Positions 11,881 through 21,355 of a DNA stretch of 64,000 bases are shown in pieces; the first letter of the stretch is position 1; every line of letters begins with the position of its first letter. This stretch comes from Microbacterium sp. MAH-37 (lineage in GTDB: Bacteria; Actinomycetota; Actinomycetes; Actinomycetales; Microbacteriaceae). The notes under the pieces were generated by a model that saw only the letters and a program-made list of their open reading frames with translations, searched no databases and was not told the origin of the DNA. A program made the translations under genes and the position numbers. The stretch is from assembly GCF_009758255.1 (NCBI RefSeq), contig NZ_WSEN01000004.1, forward strand, positions 62,001-126,000. The letters are read 5' to 3'.

Positions 11881-12860
11881 AGCTTCACCACCCACAGCAG
11901 TGCGAGGAAGCCGAGCACGGCGACCAGAAGCAGGGCGATCCACAGGTTCGGAGCATCCGCCCAGATCACCTGCGCCTGACCCCGCAGTGCCGCCGCCTCC
12001 TGCTTCTGGATCTGCCCGACGATGTCGGAGACCGTGGTCGTGTCCCGCAGGCCGTACGCCTGACCTCCGGTCGCCTGTGCGGCCTTCGTCAGCCCGGCAC
12101 TGGTCTGCACCTTCGCGTCGCCGATCGGATCGATCGCGAACACCTTCACCTTCTGCGAGGCGGCATAGGCGGACGCCTCGTCGAGGGTGAGGATCTGTGC
12201 GCCGTTGACCTCGTTGTCGGTGGCCAGGATTACCGAGCGGCTGCGCTCGTCATCCAGGTGGTCGAACCGCATCGTGCAGGCGGCGAGGCCGTCGCCGATC
12301 AGCGAGGCGCCGGGGCCGTTCAGCGTGCCGACCCAGTGGTCAGGGGTGTCGGTCTGGTAGTCGAAGCCCTTGCGCACCTGCGCCAGCTGGTCGCGGATGA
12401 AGGCGTAGTCGTCGGTCAGGGGGAAGACCTGCACCGGCGAACTGTTGAAGATCGTCAGGCCGATGCGCTCGCCCTTGAACCCGTCGAGCAGGTTGTCGAA
12501 CACGTCGATCACCTCGCGGTCGACGTCGGTCATCGAGCCCGAGACATCGAGGCAGAGCACGATGTCGCGGCTGGTGTTCACCGGCTGGATCGTCTGCGCC
12601 GCCATCGGGCGCGCGGCCACGACGCCGCCGAGCAGAGCGGCGATCAGACCGAGACCCAGGATGCCCGTGAGCGCGGTCATCCGCCGGCGCACGGCGGTGC
12701 GGAACGACGGCAGGCGGCGCAGCCGCTCGGCACGGGAGACCAGCGCGCCCTCGCCGTCGCCGATGCGCCCGTGGCGCAGGCCGAGCAGCACGCCGAGGCC
12801 CACCGCCAGCACGACGATTCCGGCGGCGACGAGCAGCATCCATCCGTTCATCAGTGCCAT
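11877..12860 (-). CDS. VWA-domain membrane protein (BatA-like)
   Basis: 327 residues. Two N-terminal transmembrane helices (about 8-28 and 64-86), a von Willebrand A domain with an intact MIDAS motif DVSGS (about 105-109, in IVLCLDVSGSMTDVD) and the later T-D-N-E metal-site segment, and a C-terminal helix (LWIALLLVAVLGFLALLWVV). Overlaps both neighbours by a few bases. An in-frame ATG at 12851 touches the upstream stop and is an alternative start. Role inferred: metal-dependent protein-protein scaffold of the MoxR-Bat system at the membrane. Confidence 0.88.
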   Translation of the reverse strand: MALMNGWMLLVAAGIVVLAVGLGVLLGLRHGRIGDGEGALVSRAERLRRLPSFRTAVRRRMTALTGILGLGLIAALLGGVVAARPMAAQTIQPVNTSRDIVLCLDVSGSMTDVDREVIDVFDNLLDGFKGERIGLTIFNSSPVQVFPLTDDYAFIRDQLAQVRKGFDYQTDTPDHWVGTLNGPGASLIGDGLAACTMRFDHLDDERSRSVILATDNEVNGAQILTLDEASAYAASQKVKVFAIDPIGDAKVQTSAGLTKAAQATGGQAYGLRDTTTVSDIVGQIQKQEAAALRGQAQVIWADAPNLWIALLLVAVLGFLALLWVVKL

Positions 12861-13339
12861 GAGGTCACCACCCTGCGGGCGGCCTCGGCGCCGGCGACCG
12901 GGTCGATGGCCGGGCCGCGCTGGAAGATGCTCGGGTAGTAGTGCCGGCGCAGCGCGTCGATCAGGGCGGGATGCACGCCGCGGTGCTCGAGATCATCGAG
13001 CGAGAGCACCGGCGCCTCCAGGCCCGAGTACTCGTTCACGAAGGCGCGCACCGTGCGGCTGAGCTCGAGGTTCGCCGTATGTGGATCCATATTCCGTGAA
13101 CGGTATGCATCTTCGATCTGCTGGATCCGGCCGAGGTAGTCGGTGCGCAGGGCGCCCAGCACGTCGACGAAAAGCGGAGCGGATGCCGGAACGCCGGCGA
13201 CCGTCAGGCTGCGCTTGGGCTTCGTCAGGGCGATCACGAGCCAGGCGCCGAGCGCGAGCAGGGCGACGATGCCGACGGCCAGCAGGATCCAGCCCCAGCC
13301 GTACTGCGCCGGCGGATAGAGGTCGTCAGAGGCGGGCAT
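12851..13339 (-). CDS. Bat operon membrane protein (DUF4381-like position)
   Basis: 162 residues. One transmembrane helix (about 15-38, GWGWILLAVGIVALLALGAWLVIALT) and a soluble C-terminal domain of helices with GLEAPVLSLDDLEHRGVHPALIDALRRHYYP. It sits where DUF4381-type proteins are found in MoxR-DUF58-VWA operons, between the DUF58 and VWA genes, and overlaps the DUF58 gene by 14 bp. Function unknown; structural partner of the complex by context. Confidence 0.75.
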   Translation of the reverse strand: MPASDDLYPPAQYGWGWILLAVGIVALLALGAWLVIALTKPKRSLTVAGVPASAPLFVDVLGALRTDYLGRIQQIEDAYRSRNMDPHTANLELSRTVRAFVNEYSGLEAPVLSLDDLEHRGVHPALIDALRRHYYPSIFQRGPAIDPVAGAEAARRVVTSWH

Positions 13340-14285
13340 GCGACCTCCGGTTCAGCATCCTCAGCAGCGCGGGCACGGCGGAGTCCTGGCCCTCGATCTC
13401 GGTGTGGCTGATCTCGAGCCGGCGCAGCAGGTCGTCGCGGCGGGCGATGTCGGCGGCCTCCTGCGCGGCCAGCTCGGCCATGATCTCGGGGTCGCCGTGC
13501 GCGAAGTCCGGCACCCGCCAGCTGGTGTCGACGTCGCGGCGCCCTTCGTCTCGTCGCTTCGCTCCTCGCTCAGGAGCCGGAGTCTTTCCGGGTCCTGAGC
13601 GCCCTTCGTCTCGCTTCGCTCGCTCAGGACCCGGCAGCACCGGATCCGCGTCCCGCAGCGTCACCCACAGCACGTCGTGCTGCACCTTCAGCCGGCGCAG
13701 CATCCGCTCGGTCTCGTCGGTGGTGGGCTCCTCGTCGGTGACGATGACGACGATCATGCGGCGCGCGATGGTGCGCGCGACGTAGCCGAGCAGCGCATCG
13801 CGGTCGTTCGGCGCGGTGCTGGCGCCGACAGCGCGCTGTATGCGCCGCAGGGCATGTTCGAGTCCGCCCTCGGTTCCGCTCGGGGCGATGCGTCGGATGC
13901 CGGCGGCGTCGCCGTGCACCACGGAGAAGTCGTCCCCGTGCCGCACGGTGAGGAAGCCCAGTGCGCCGGCCACGAGCACGGCCGACTCGGACTTCGGCCG
14001 TTCGTCCTCGGCGAGGGCGCGCATGCCGCGCCCGGTGTCGACCACGAACAGCACCGTGTGCATGCGGGTGGCCTTCGTCCGCTTGACCAGGGGCTCGTTG
14101 TGCTTGGCCGTCGCGCGCCAGTCGATGTCGCGCACCTGATCGCCGTACTCGTACGGGCGCAGGTCCTCGAAGTCGAGGCTGCGGCCGCGCAGCAGCGACG
14201 CATAGGCGCCGTCGAGCGCGTGCATCGACTTCTTCGAGGAGTGGATGAAGAGCTTGCTCTTCACCTGCGTGATCAGGCTGGACAT
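13326..14285 (-). CDS. DUF58 protein of the MoxR operon, with an in-frame repeat insertion
   Basis: 319 residues. The DUF58 signature is near the N-terminus (SLDFEDLRPYEYGDQVRDID followed by WRATAKH), then a VWA-like fold (VLFVVDTGRGM, about 90-100; a degenerate MIDAS). DUF58 proteins are obligate neighbours of MoxR ATPases. About 30 residues (PGPERAKRDEGRSGPGK..., residues about 219-248) are encoded by the REP-like palindrome at 13542-13632, which has entered the gene without a frameshift; the normal sequence resumes at DVDTSWRVPDF. Starts 6 nt after the MoxR stop. Confidence 0.88.
   Translation of the reverse strand: MSSLITQVKSKLFIHSSKKSMHALDGAYASLLRGRSLDFEDLRPYEYGDQVRDIDWRATAKHNEPLVKRTKATRMHTVLFVVDTGRGMRALAEDERPKSESAVLVAGALGFLTVRHGDDFSVVHGDAAGIRRIAPSGTEGGLEHALRRIQRAVGASTAPNDRDALLGYVARTIARRMIVVIVTDEEPTTDETERMLRRLKVQHDVLWVTLRDADPVLPGPERAKRDEGRSGPGKTPAPERGAKRRDEGRRDVDTSWRVPDFAHGDPEIMAELAAQEAADIARRDDLLRRLEISHTEIEGQDSAVPALLRMLNRRSHARL
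13542..13632. repeat. REP-like palindromic element, copy 2 (inside the DUF58 gene)
   Basis: CCCTTCGTCTCGTCGCTTCG... / ...CGCTCAGGAGCC (13542-13578), GGGTCCTGAGC (13590-13600) and GCCCTTCGTCTCGCTTCGCTCGCTCAGGACCC (13601-13632; arms as in copy 1). Read through in frame by the DUF58 gene. Confidence 0.85.
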
Positions 14286-14290
14286 GCGGG

Positions 14291-15442
<1,152 letters not shown>

Positions 15443-15512
15443 CGTCGGTCTCCTCACGAAGGGCCGTGCGGCGGCCCCGCTACAGGGTAGTCGTCGCGCC
15501 TCGGAGCGCGGT

Positions 15513-16424
15513 TCAGGCGGGGATGTCCTTGCGGCGCATCTCGATCGGGTCGCCCTCGGTGCCGTCGGAGTACTCCGCGCGCACGCGCGGATTGCCGGGG
15601 ATGAGGTTCAGCACCGACCGTCCGATCTCGAGGGTGGCGTGCCCGGCGGCGTCGAAGGTCACCGACCCGGCATCCTTCCAGCCGTACTTCACCGCGGCCG
15701 TCGCACCAGGCTGACCGGTCATCGACAGCGTGTAGCTCTTGACGATCTCGATGCCGATCGCGTTGTCGCCGCGGTTCTCCTGGATGCCGGTGAACGCGAG
15801 CGGCGCGGGCGCCGCTGGAACCGCGGGCTCCGACGGGGCAGGAGGCTTCGGCGCCGCCGGTGCGGAAGGCTGCGGCTGGGGAGCACGGGTCACGGGCGGA
15901 GCCGAAGGCGCCGGCTGCGCGGGCGGCACGACCGGCGCAGCGGTCGGCGCCGGAGTCGTGGTCGGAGGCGCGGTGCGGACGGGCGCGGGTCCGCCGCGTT
16001 CGCCCGGCAGCCCCGAGTCCGACGGCGCAGTGAGCGATGCCCGGTCCTGTGCGACGGATGCCGGTTCGCCGCCTCCGCTCACGATCGCGATGGTGCCGAC
16101 GACGATGCCGACGACGACGATCGCGCCTCCTGCGAACGCGAGCGCGCGGAGAGGCAGTCTCTTCTCATTGCGCACGCGCGCCACCTGCGGCGACATCGGC
16201 AACGGCACGGTCGGAGTGTCGGCTGCCGGAGCGACAGGAGGCGCGGGCGGGACGGGAGGCGCCGGCGGGACGATTCCGCCCGGCTCTGCGGGCGGGAGGA
16301 CGACAGGCGCGGGCGGCGCAGGCAGCTCGTGTGCGGGCAGGTTCAGCGCGTCCGGCAGCACGACGGCGTCATCGGAGGGCGCTACGTCGGGGGCTTCGTA
16401 GCTGCTGCGGTACATCAGGGTCAC
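15513..16424 (-). CDS. Proline-rich single-pass membrane protein
   Basis: 303 residues. A cytoplasmic Pro-rich segment (about 20-75; VPPAPPVPPAPPV), a transmembrane helix (about 90-112, ALAFAGGAIVVVGIVVGTIAIVS), a second Pro/Ala-rich linker (about 125-205), and a C-terminal domain of about 90 residues (FTGIQENRGDNAIGIEIVKSY...) that looks like a compact beta-sheet domain outside the cell. GTG at 16424 is chosen; an ATG three codons on (16415) is possible. I do not recognise the outer domain. The Pro-rich stretches suggest a wall-spanning linker. A GC-rich stem after its stop separates it from moxR. Confidence 0.65.
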   Translation of the reverse strand: MTLMYRSSYEAPDVAPSDDAVVLPDALNLPAHELPAPPAPVVLPPAEPGGIVPPAPPVPPAPPVAPAADTPTVPLPMSPQVARVRNEKRLPLRALAFAGGAIVVVGIVVGTIAIVSGGGEPASVAQDRASLTAPSDSGLPGERGGPAPVRTAPPTTTPAPTAAPVVPPAQPAPSAPPVTRAPQPQPSAPAAPKPPAPSEPAVPAAPAPLAFTGIQENRGDNAIGIEIVKSYTLSMTGQPGATAAVKYGWKDAGSVTFDAAGHATLEIGRSVLNLIPGNPRVRAEYSDGTEGDPIEMRRKDIPA

Positions 16425-16461
16425 CGATCGGTTCGGGTGCGCGGCCGGTGGGGAGGCGGCC

Positions 16462-16495
16462 GTGGGATCACCCTACCCGGATAGGGTGATCCCAC
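16462..16495. promoter_or_regulatory. Perfect palindrome in a divergent promoter region
   Basis: GTGGGATCACCCTA (16462-16475) and TAGGGTGATCCCAC (16482-16495) form 14-bp perfect arms around a 6-nt centre. It is in the 93-bp gap between two divergent genes. Each arm carries TAGGGT pointing outward, so it may be a symmetric promoter/operator rather than a terminator. Confidence 0.5.
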
Positions 16496-16517
16496 CCCGA
16501 GAAGAGAGGCATCCGCC

Positions 16518-17516
16518 ATGCCTGCAGAGCGCGAGCTCACCGTTCCCGTCCCGCTGACGCTCCCGAACGGCCGGCTGAACCCGGATGCGGTGGGCTGGGC
16601 GCGGCATCCGCTGGTCGACACCGCGGGGATCGGCCGCGGACGCGGCCGCAACAAGCGCTGGGAGTACTGGAACATCGCCACGCCGACCCACGTCGTCGGG
16701 TTGACGGTCTCGTCGATCGACTACGCCGCCGTGCACGAGGTGTGGGTGTGGGACCGCGCGACCGGGCAGACCTGGCACCGCTCCGTCACGAACATCCCGC
16801 CGCGCGGCGTGCGGCTGCCTGCACGGCTCGAGGCCGGGCCCAGCAGGGCCCGCGCCAAGGATCTCGAGATCGACATCGACGACACGGATGCCGGCACACG
16901 GCTGCGCGCGCGGATCCCCGGTGCCGAGATCGACGTCGTCGCCGCGCTCCCCGACGGGCACGAGCGGCTCGCGGTCGTCGTTCCCTGGAGCGAGAAGCGG
17001 TTCCAGTACACGGTGAAGGACGTCGCGCGCCCGGCATCCGGCATCCTGATCCTCGACGGCGTGGAGCACGAGCTGCCGCAGGGCGCGTCGTGGGCGGTGC
17101 TCGATCACGGCCGTGGGCGCTGGCCCTATGACGTGCGCTGGAACTGGGGCGCGGGGTCGGGCATCTCGCACGGCCGCACGATCGGCGTGCAGGTCGGCGG
17201 CCAGTGGACCGACGGCACCGGATCCACCGAGAACGCTTTCCTCGTGGACGGCCGGCTGCACAAGATCAGTGCCGAGCTCGTCTGGGACTACGACATCGCG
17301 GACTGGCGCCGCCCCTGGCGGATCACCGGCGGCGAGCTGGATGCCACGTTCACGCCCGGCTACGACAAGCGGAGCCGCATGAATCTCGGCATCCTGTCGT
17401 CGTCCACCGACCAGTGCTTCGGTGACTGGTCGGGCACCTTCCGCACCGCGAGCGGCGAGCACATCGCCTTCGACGGCATCTTCGGCTGGGCCGAGGACGT
17501 GCACAACCGCTGGTGA
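16518..17516 (+). CDS. DUF2804 family protein
   Basis: 332 residues without signal peptide or membrane segment. Recognised as DUF2804 by the N-terminal NGRLNPDAVGWARHP, the central KRWEYWNIATP and W-x-W-G-x-G (RWNWGAGSG) blocks, and the C-terminal FGDWSGTFRTASGE. Beta-rich protein of unknown biochemical function; some relatives have been linked to lipocalin/CrtC-like folds acting on lipids, which I mention only as a possibility. Good RBS (GAGAGG). Stands alone. Confidence 0.85.
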   Translation: MPAERELTVPVPLTLPNGRLNPDAVGWARHPLVDTAGIGRGRGRNKRWEYWNIATPTHVVGLTVSSIDYAAVHEVWVWDRATGQTWHRSVTNIPPRGVRLPARLEAGPSRARAKDLEIDIDDTDAGTRLRARIPGAEIDVVAALPDGHERLAVVVPWSEKRFQYTVKDVARPASGILILDGVEHELPQGASWAVLDHGRGRWPYDVRWNWGAGSGISHGRTIGVQVGGQWTDGTGSTENAFLVDGRLHKISAELVWDYDIADWRRPWRITGGELDATFTPGYDKRSRMNLGILSSSTDQCFGDWSGTFRTASGEHIAFDGIFGWAEDVHNRW

Positions 17517-17676
17517 TCAGAGCCCTCTGCGGGCATGCGCGCGCCTCCTGCTACGGTCGAAGGACAGCCGCTTCCGCGGGCCGGTCGAGCATCCCTGCTC
17601 CCGGTGCCCGGCGGAGCCCTGTTCCGCCGGACGGTCGCGGCTGCGATTCATACATGACGCAAGAAGAGGACTATAC

Positions 17677-19056
17677 GTGACGAGCAGAGAACGAGTAGCG
17701 ATCATCGGCGCCGGCCCCTCGGGCATGGCGCAGCTGCGGGCCTTCGAGTCCGCTGCCCGCGACGGGGCGGAGATCCCGGACGTGGTGTGCTTCGAGAAGC
17801 AGGCCGACTGGGGCGGCCAGTGGAACTTCACCTGGCGCACCGGATTGGACGAGTTCGGCGAGCCGGTGCACTCCAGCATGTACCGCAACCTGTGGTCGAA
17901 CGGCCCGAAGGAGGCGCTCGAGTTCGCCGACTACTCCTTCGACGAGCACTTCGGGCGCCCGATCTCGTCGTACCCGCCGCGCCCGGTGCTGTGGGACTAC
18001 ATCGCCGGCCGCCTCGAGAAGACCGCGGTGCGCGACCGCATCCGGTTCCAGACGATCGTGCGCTGGGTCGAGTACGACGCCGCACGCGAGGTGTTCACCC
18101 TGACCAGCGAGCACCTGCCCAGCGGCGAATCGAGCGTGGAGGAGTTCGACCGGGTGATCATCGCCAGCGGCCACTTCTCCTTCCCGAACGTGCCGGACTT
18201 CCCCGGCATCGAGACCTTCCCCGGATACCTCAGCCACGCCCACGATTTCCGCGGCGCCGAGGGCTTCGCCGACCGCGACGTGCTGGTCATCGGCGGCAGC
18301 TACTCCGCCGAGGACATCGGCAGCCAGGCGTTCAAGATGGGCGCGCGCTCGGTCACGGCGAGCTACCGCTCAGCGCCGATGGGCTACGACTGGCCGGACG
18401 GCTTCGAGGAGCGCCCGGTCGTCGAGCGCTTCGAGGGCAGTACTGCGCACTTCGCCGACGGCACCTCGAAGGACTTCGACGCGGTCATCCTCTGCACGGG
18501 CTACCTGCACAAGTACCCGTTCCTGCCCGACGAGCTGTCTCTCTCGTCGCCGAACAACGTGTACCCCGACGGGCTGTACCGGGGAGTGGTGTGGCAGGAG
18601 AATCCGCGCGTGGCCTACCTGGGCGCCCAGGACCAGTGGTTCACCTTCAACATGTTCGACGTGCAGGCCTGGTACGTGCGCGATCTCATCCTGGGCAGGA
18701 TCGAACTGCCGGATGCCGCGGAGCGCGCGGCGTCGATCGCGGACTGGCGGCGACGCTTCGAGGAGATCGGGACAGCGGCCGACGAGATCCGATTCCAGGC
18801 CGACTACGTGCGCGACCTGATGCGGCAGACCGACTACCCCGAGTTCGACATCGACCGTGTGGTCGAGATCTTCCTGGAGTGGAAGCACGACAAGAAGGCC
18901 GACATCATGGGCTACCGCGACCGCGCGTACCGCTCCGTGATGACCGGGACGATGGCCGTCGAACACCACACCCCATGGCTGCAGGAGCTCGACGACTCGC
19001 TCCCGCGCTACCTGTCGACGCCGGCCGACGACCGCGAGGGGCTGCTCGCCGTCTGA
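17677..19056 (+). CDS. Flavin-containing monooxygenase (trimethylamine monooxygenase-like)
   Basis: 459 residues from a GTG with GAGGA 7 nt upstream. FAD-binding GAGPSG (about 10-15), NADPH-binding GGSYSAED (about 207-214), and the FMO fingerprint FPGYLSHAHDFR (FxGxxxHxxxF, about 184-195). Length and the WSNGPKEALEFADYSFD segment resemble bacterial FMOs of the Tmm type, which oxygenate nitrogen or sulfur of small amines. The 160 bp upstream hold no gene. Followed by a strong terminator hairpin. Single gene; substrate cannot be told from sequence. Confidence 0.88.
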   Translation: MTSRERVAIIGAGPSGMAQLRAFESAARDGAEIPDVVCFEKQADWGGQWNFTWRTGLDEFGEPVHSSMYRNLWSNGPKEALEFADYSFDEHFGRPISSYPPRPVLWDYIAGRLEKTAVRDRIRFQTIVRWVEYDAAREVFTLTSEHLPSGESSVEEFDRVIIASGHFSFPNVPDFPGIETFPGYLSHAHDFRGAEGFADRDVLVIGGSYSAEDIGSQAFKMGARSVTASYRSAPMGYDWPDGFEERPVVERFEGSTAHFADGTSKDFDAVILCTGYLHKYPFLPDELSLSSPNNVYPDGLYRGVVWQENPRVAYLGAQDQWFTFNMFDVQAWYVRDLILGRIELPDAAERAASIADWRRRFEEIGTAADEIRFQADYVRDLMRQTDYPEFDIDRVVEIFLEWKHDKKADIMGYRDRAYRSVMTGTMAVEHHTPWLQELDDSLPRYLSTPADDREGLLAV

Positions 19057-19061
19057 GTGAA

Positions 19062-19094
19062 GATGCCGCTCCCGTCGCCGGCGGGAGCGGCATC
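19062..19094 (+). terminator. Terminator after the monooxygenase gene
   Basis: Perfect 13-bp stem GATGCCGCTCCCG / CGGGAGCGGCATC with a 7-nt loop, 6 bases after the stop codon. Confidence 0.75.
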
Positions 19095-19200
19095 GTCGGC
19101 GACGTGAAAATTCCTCCTCGCCTCTTCCATCCGGATTTGGGATACCGATAACGTCGGTCGCGAGGGGGATCGTGACGACCCCTCGGACGGGGGGATCACG

Positions 19201-21354
19201 GTGGCCGACGCTACCCAGGTGACAGAGGAACGGGCGAGGACGAAGCGCCGGAGGCGCGGCGGGCTCAGCATCCAGTCGAAGCTGCTGATCATGCTGCTGG
19301 GGGTGAGCCTGGTGTCATCGGTGATCGTCGGCGCGGTCGGGTTCATCAACGGCCGGCAGTCGCTGCACGAATCGGCGATCGACCAGCTCACGACCATCCG
19401 CGAGATGCGCAGCTACGAGATGGCGACGGCCATAGAGGACGCGAAGCGCAGCGCGGCACTGAACTCACGCAATCTCAGTGCGCAGAACGCATCAGTCGCG
19501 CTCAACGCCGCCTTCGACGAGCTGCAGCAGAGGCAGCTGGATGCTGCACAGCAGGAGGCGCTCGAGACCTATCACGGGGACGTCTTCGTCCCCGAGCTCG
19601 AGAAGCGGTCCAAGGCCGAGTACGGCGACACCGCCTTCATCCCGGCATCCGCCGCGGGTCAGTGGCTGCAGGCCCACTACGCGGTGAAGAACGAGGACTT
19701 CGACAAGGATTACGACGCGATTCTGAAGATGAACGACGCCGGCGACGGCACTTCGTACTCGGTCGCCGCCGAGCGCTATGGAGACTACTTCGCCAGACTC
19801 GTGGAGAACGCGGGATACGAGGACGTGCTGCTGCTGAACCTCGACGGTGACGTGGTGTTCTCGGCGTACAAGGGGGTCGACCTCGGTACGAACCTCAACG
19901 ACGGGCCCTACGAGGAGAGCGCGCTGGCGAACGCCTATCGCGACGCCGTCGCCACGAACTCGGTGAACACGACGGTGCTGACCGACTTCGAACGGTGGAT
20001 CCCGTCGCTGGACGTCCCGACCATGTGGGTACTGTCGCCGATCGGCAACGACTCCCGCATCACCGGCGTGCTCGCCATGCAGCTGCCGCTCTCGTTCGTG
20101 AACGACGTGATGACCGGAGACGAGAAGTGGAAGGGGCAGGGACTCGGCGACACCGGCGAGGTGTATCTGGTGGGGCGCGATGACCTGATGCGCAGCAACT
20201 CGCGGCTCGTCATCGAGCAGCCGGAGGAGTATGTCCGGGCGGTGGTCGGAGCCGGCACCCCGCCGCGGATCGCGAAGCGCGTCGTGGAAGTCGGCGGAAC
20301 GGTGCTGTTGCAGCCGGCGCGGGCCGAGAGCGTCCAGCTGGCGCAGCAGGGCGAGGAGGGCACGAAGGTCGGTCCCGGCTACCGCAGCGGTGACACGGTC
20401 GTCAGTTACGGGCCGCTCGACGTGCCCGATCTGGACTGGGTGGTCATCGCGCGCATCGACGCCGACGAGGCGTTCGCGCCGACGGCGGACTTCACCCGCA
20501 CGGTCCTGATCTGGCTGCTGGGCATCATGCTCGCCGTCGCACTCCTCTCGCTGCTGCTCGCCCAGGTGTTCACCAGGCCGGTGCACCGGCTGGTCGGCGC
20601 GGTGAACCGTGTCGCCGGGGGCGACCTCGACGTGCAGGTCCCGCAGGGCTCGCGCGACGAGTTCGGCGATCTCGGCAGCGCGTTCAACGACATGGCGTCG
20701 AGCCTGCGCATCAAGCAGCAGCTGATCGACGAGCAGCGTTCCGAGAACGAGAAGCTCATGCACACGCTCATGCCCGAGAGCGTGGCGGCGAAGTACCGTG
20801 CGGGCGATGAGGCGATCTCCGAGGCGCACGACAACGTGTCGGTGGTGTTCGCGGAACTCGTCGGCTTCGACGAGTACGCGGCGGCCCTGACACCGGAGGA
20901 GGAGGTCGCGCAGCTGAACGTGCTCATGCGCGGCTTCGACGAGGCCGCCGCGAAGGCCGGCGTCGAGAAGGTGCGCACCTTGCACGAGGGCTACCTGGCG
21001 TCCTCCGGCCTGGTCGTCCCGCGCGTCGACAACGTGCGCCGTTCGGTGCAGTTCGCCCGTGATCTGCTCGGCGTGATCGAGCGGTTCAACACCCAGAACG
21101 GGGCGGATGTCGCTCTGCGCGTGGGCGTGGACACCGGGACCGTGACGAGCGGCCTGGTCGCACGGACCACACTCGCCTACGACCTCTGGGGCGACGCGGT
21201 GAACCTCGCCTACCGGGTGCGCTCGGTGACAGGCGAACCGGGCATCTACGTCAGCCAGGATGTGCGGGACCGCACCAATGAGCTGTTCACGTACATCGAG
21301 GCCGGCTCCGTCGAGGTGAAGGGCCGCACCGAGACCGTGTGGAAGGTGGCCTGA
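19201..21354 (+). CDS. Membrane sensor with HAMP and class III nucleotide cyclase domain
   Basis: 717 residues, GTG start with GGGGGG 6-10 nt upstream. Basic N-terminus, TM1 (about 28-49), a large outer sensor region (about 50-430, Cache-like), TM2 (about 440-462), HAMP (about 463-515), then a class III cyclase domain (about 540-717). In that domain the transition-state Asn and Arg (AVNLAYRV) and the nucleobase Asp (YDLWG) are present, but both metal-binding positions are Glu instead of Asp (E552 in FAELVGF, E596 in TLHEGYLA) and the purine-specifying Lys is Arg592. It ends one base before the start of a channel gene with a cyclic-nucleotide domain, so the two surely work together. Product unknown. 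Confidence 0.88.
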   Translation: MADATQVTEERARTKRRRRGGLSIQSKLLIMLLGVSLVSSVIVGAVGFINGRQSLHESAIDQLTTIREMRSYEMATAIEDAKRSAALNSRNLSAQNASVALNAAFDELQQRQLDAAQQEALETYHGDVFVPELEKRSKAEYGDTAFIPASAAGQWLQAHYAVKNEDFDKDYDAILKMNDAGDGTSYSVAAERYGDYFARLVENAGYEDVLLLNLDGDVVFSAYKGVDLGTNLNDGPYEESALANAYRDAVATNSVNTTVLTDFERWIPSLDVPTMWVLSPIGNDSRITGVLAMQLPLSFVNDVMTGDEKWKGQGLGDTGEVYLVGRDDLMRSNSRLVIEQPEEYVRAVVGAGTPPRIAKRVVEVGGTVLLQPARAESVQLAQQGEEGTKVGPGYRSGDTVVSYGPLDVPDLDWVVIARIDADEAFAPTADFTRTVLIWLLGIMLAVALLSLLLAQVFTRPVHRLVGAVNRVAGGDLDVQVPQGSRDEFGDLGSAFNDMASSLRIKQQLIDEQRSENEKLMHTLMPESVAAKYRAGDEAISEAHDNVSVVFAELVGFDEYAAALTPEEEVAQLNVLMRGFDEAAAKAGVEKVRTLHEGYLASSGLVVPRVDNVRRSVQFARDLLGVIERFNTQNGADVALRVGVDTGTVTSGLVARTTLAYDLWGDAVNLAYRVRSVTGEPGIYVSQDVRDRTNELFTYIEAGSVEVKGRTETVWKVA

Positions 21355-21355
21355 C

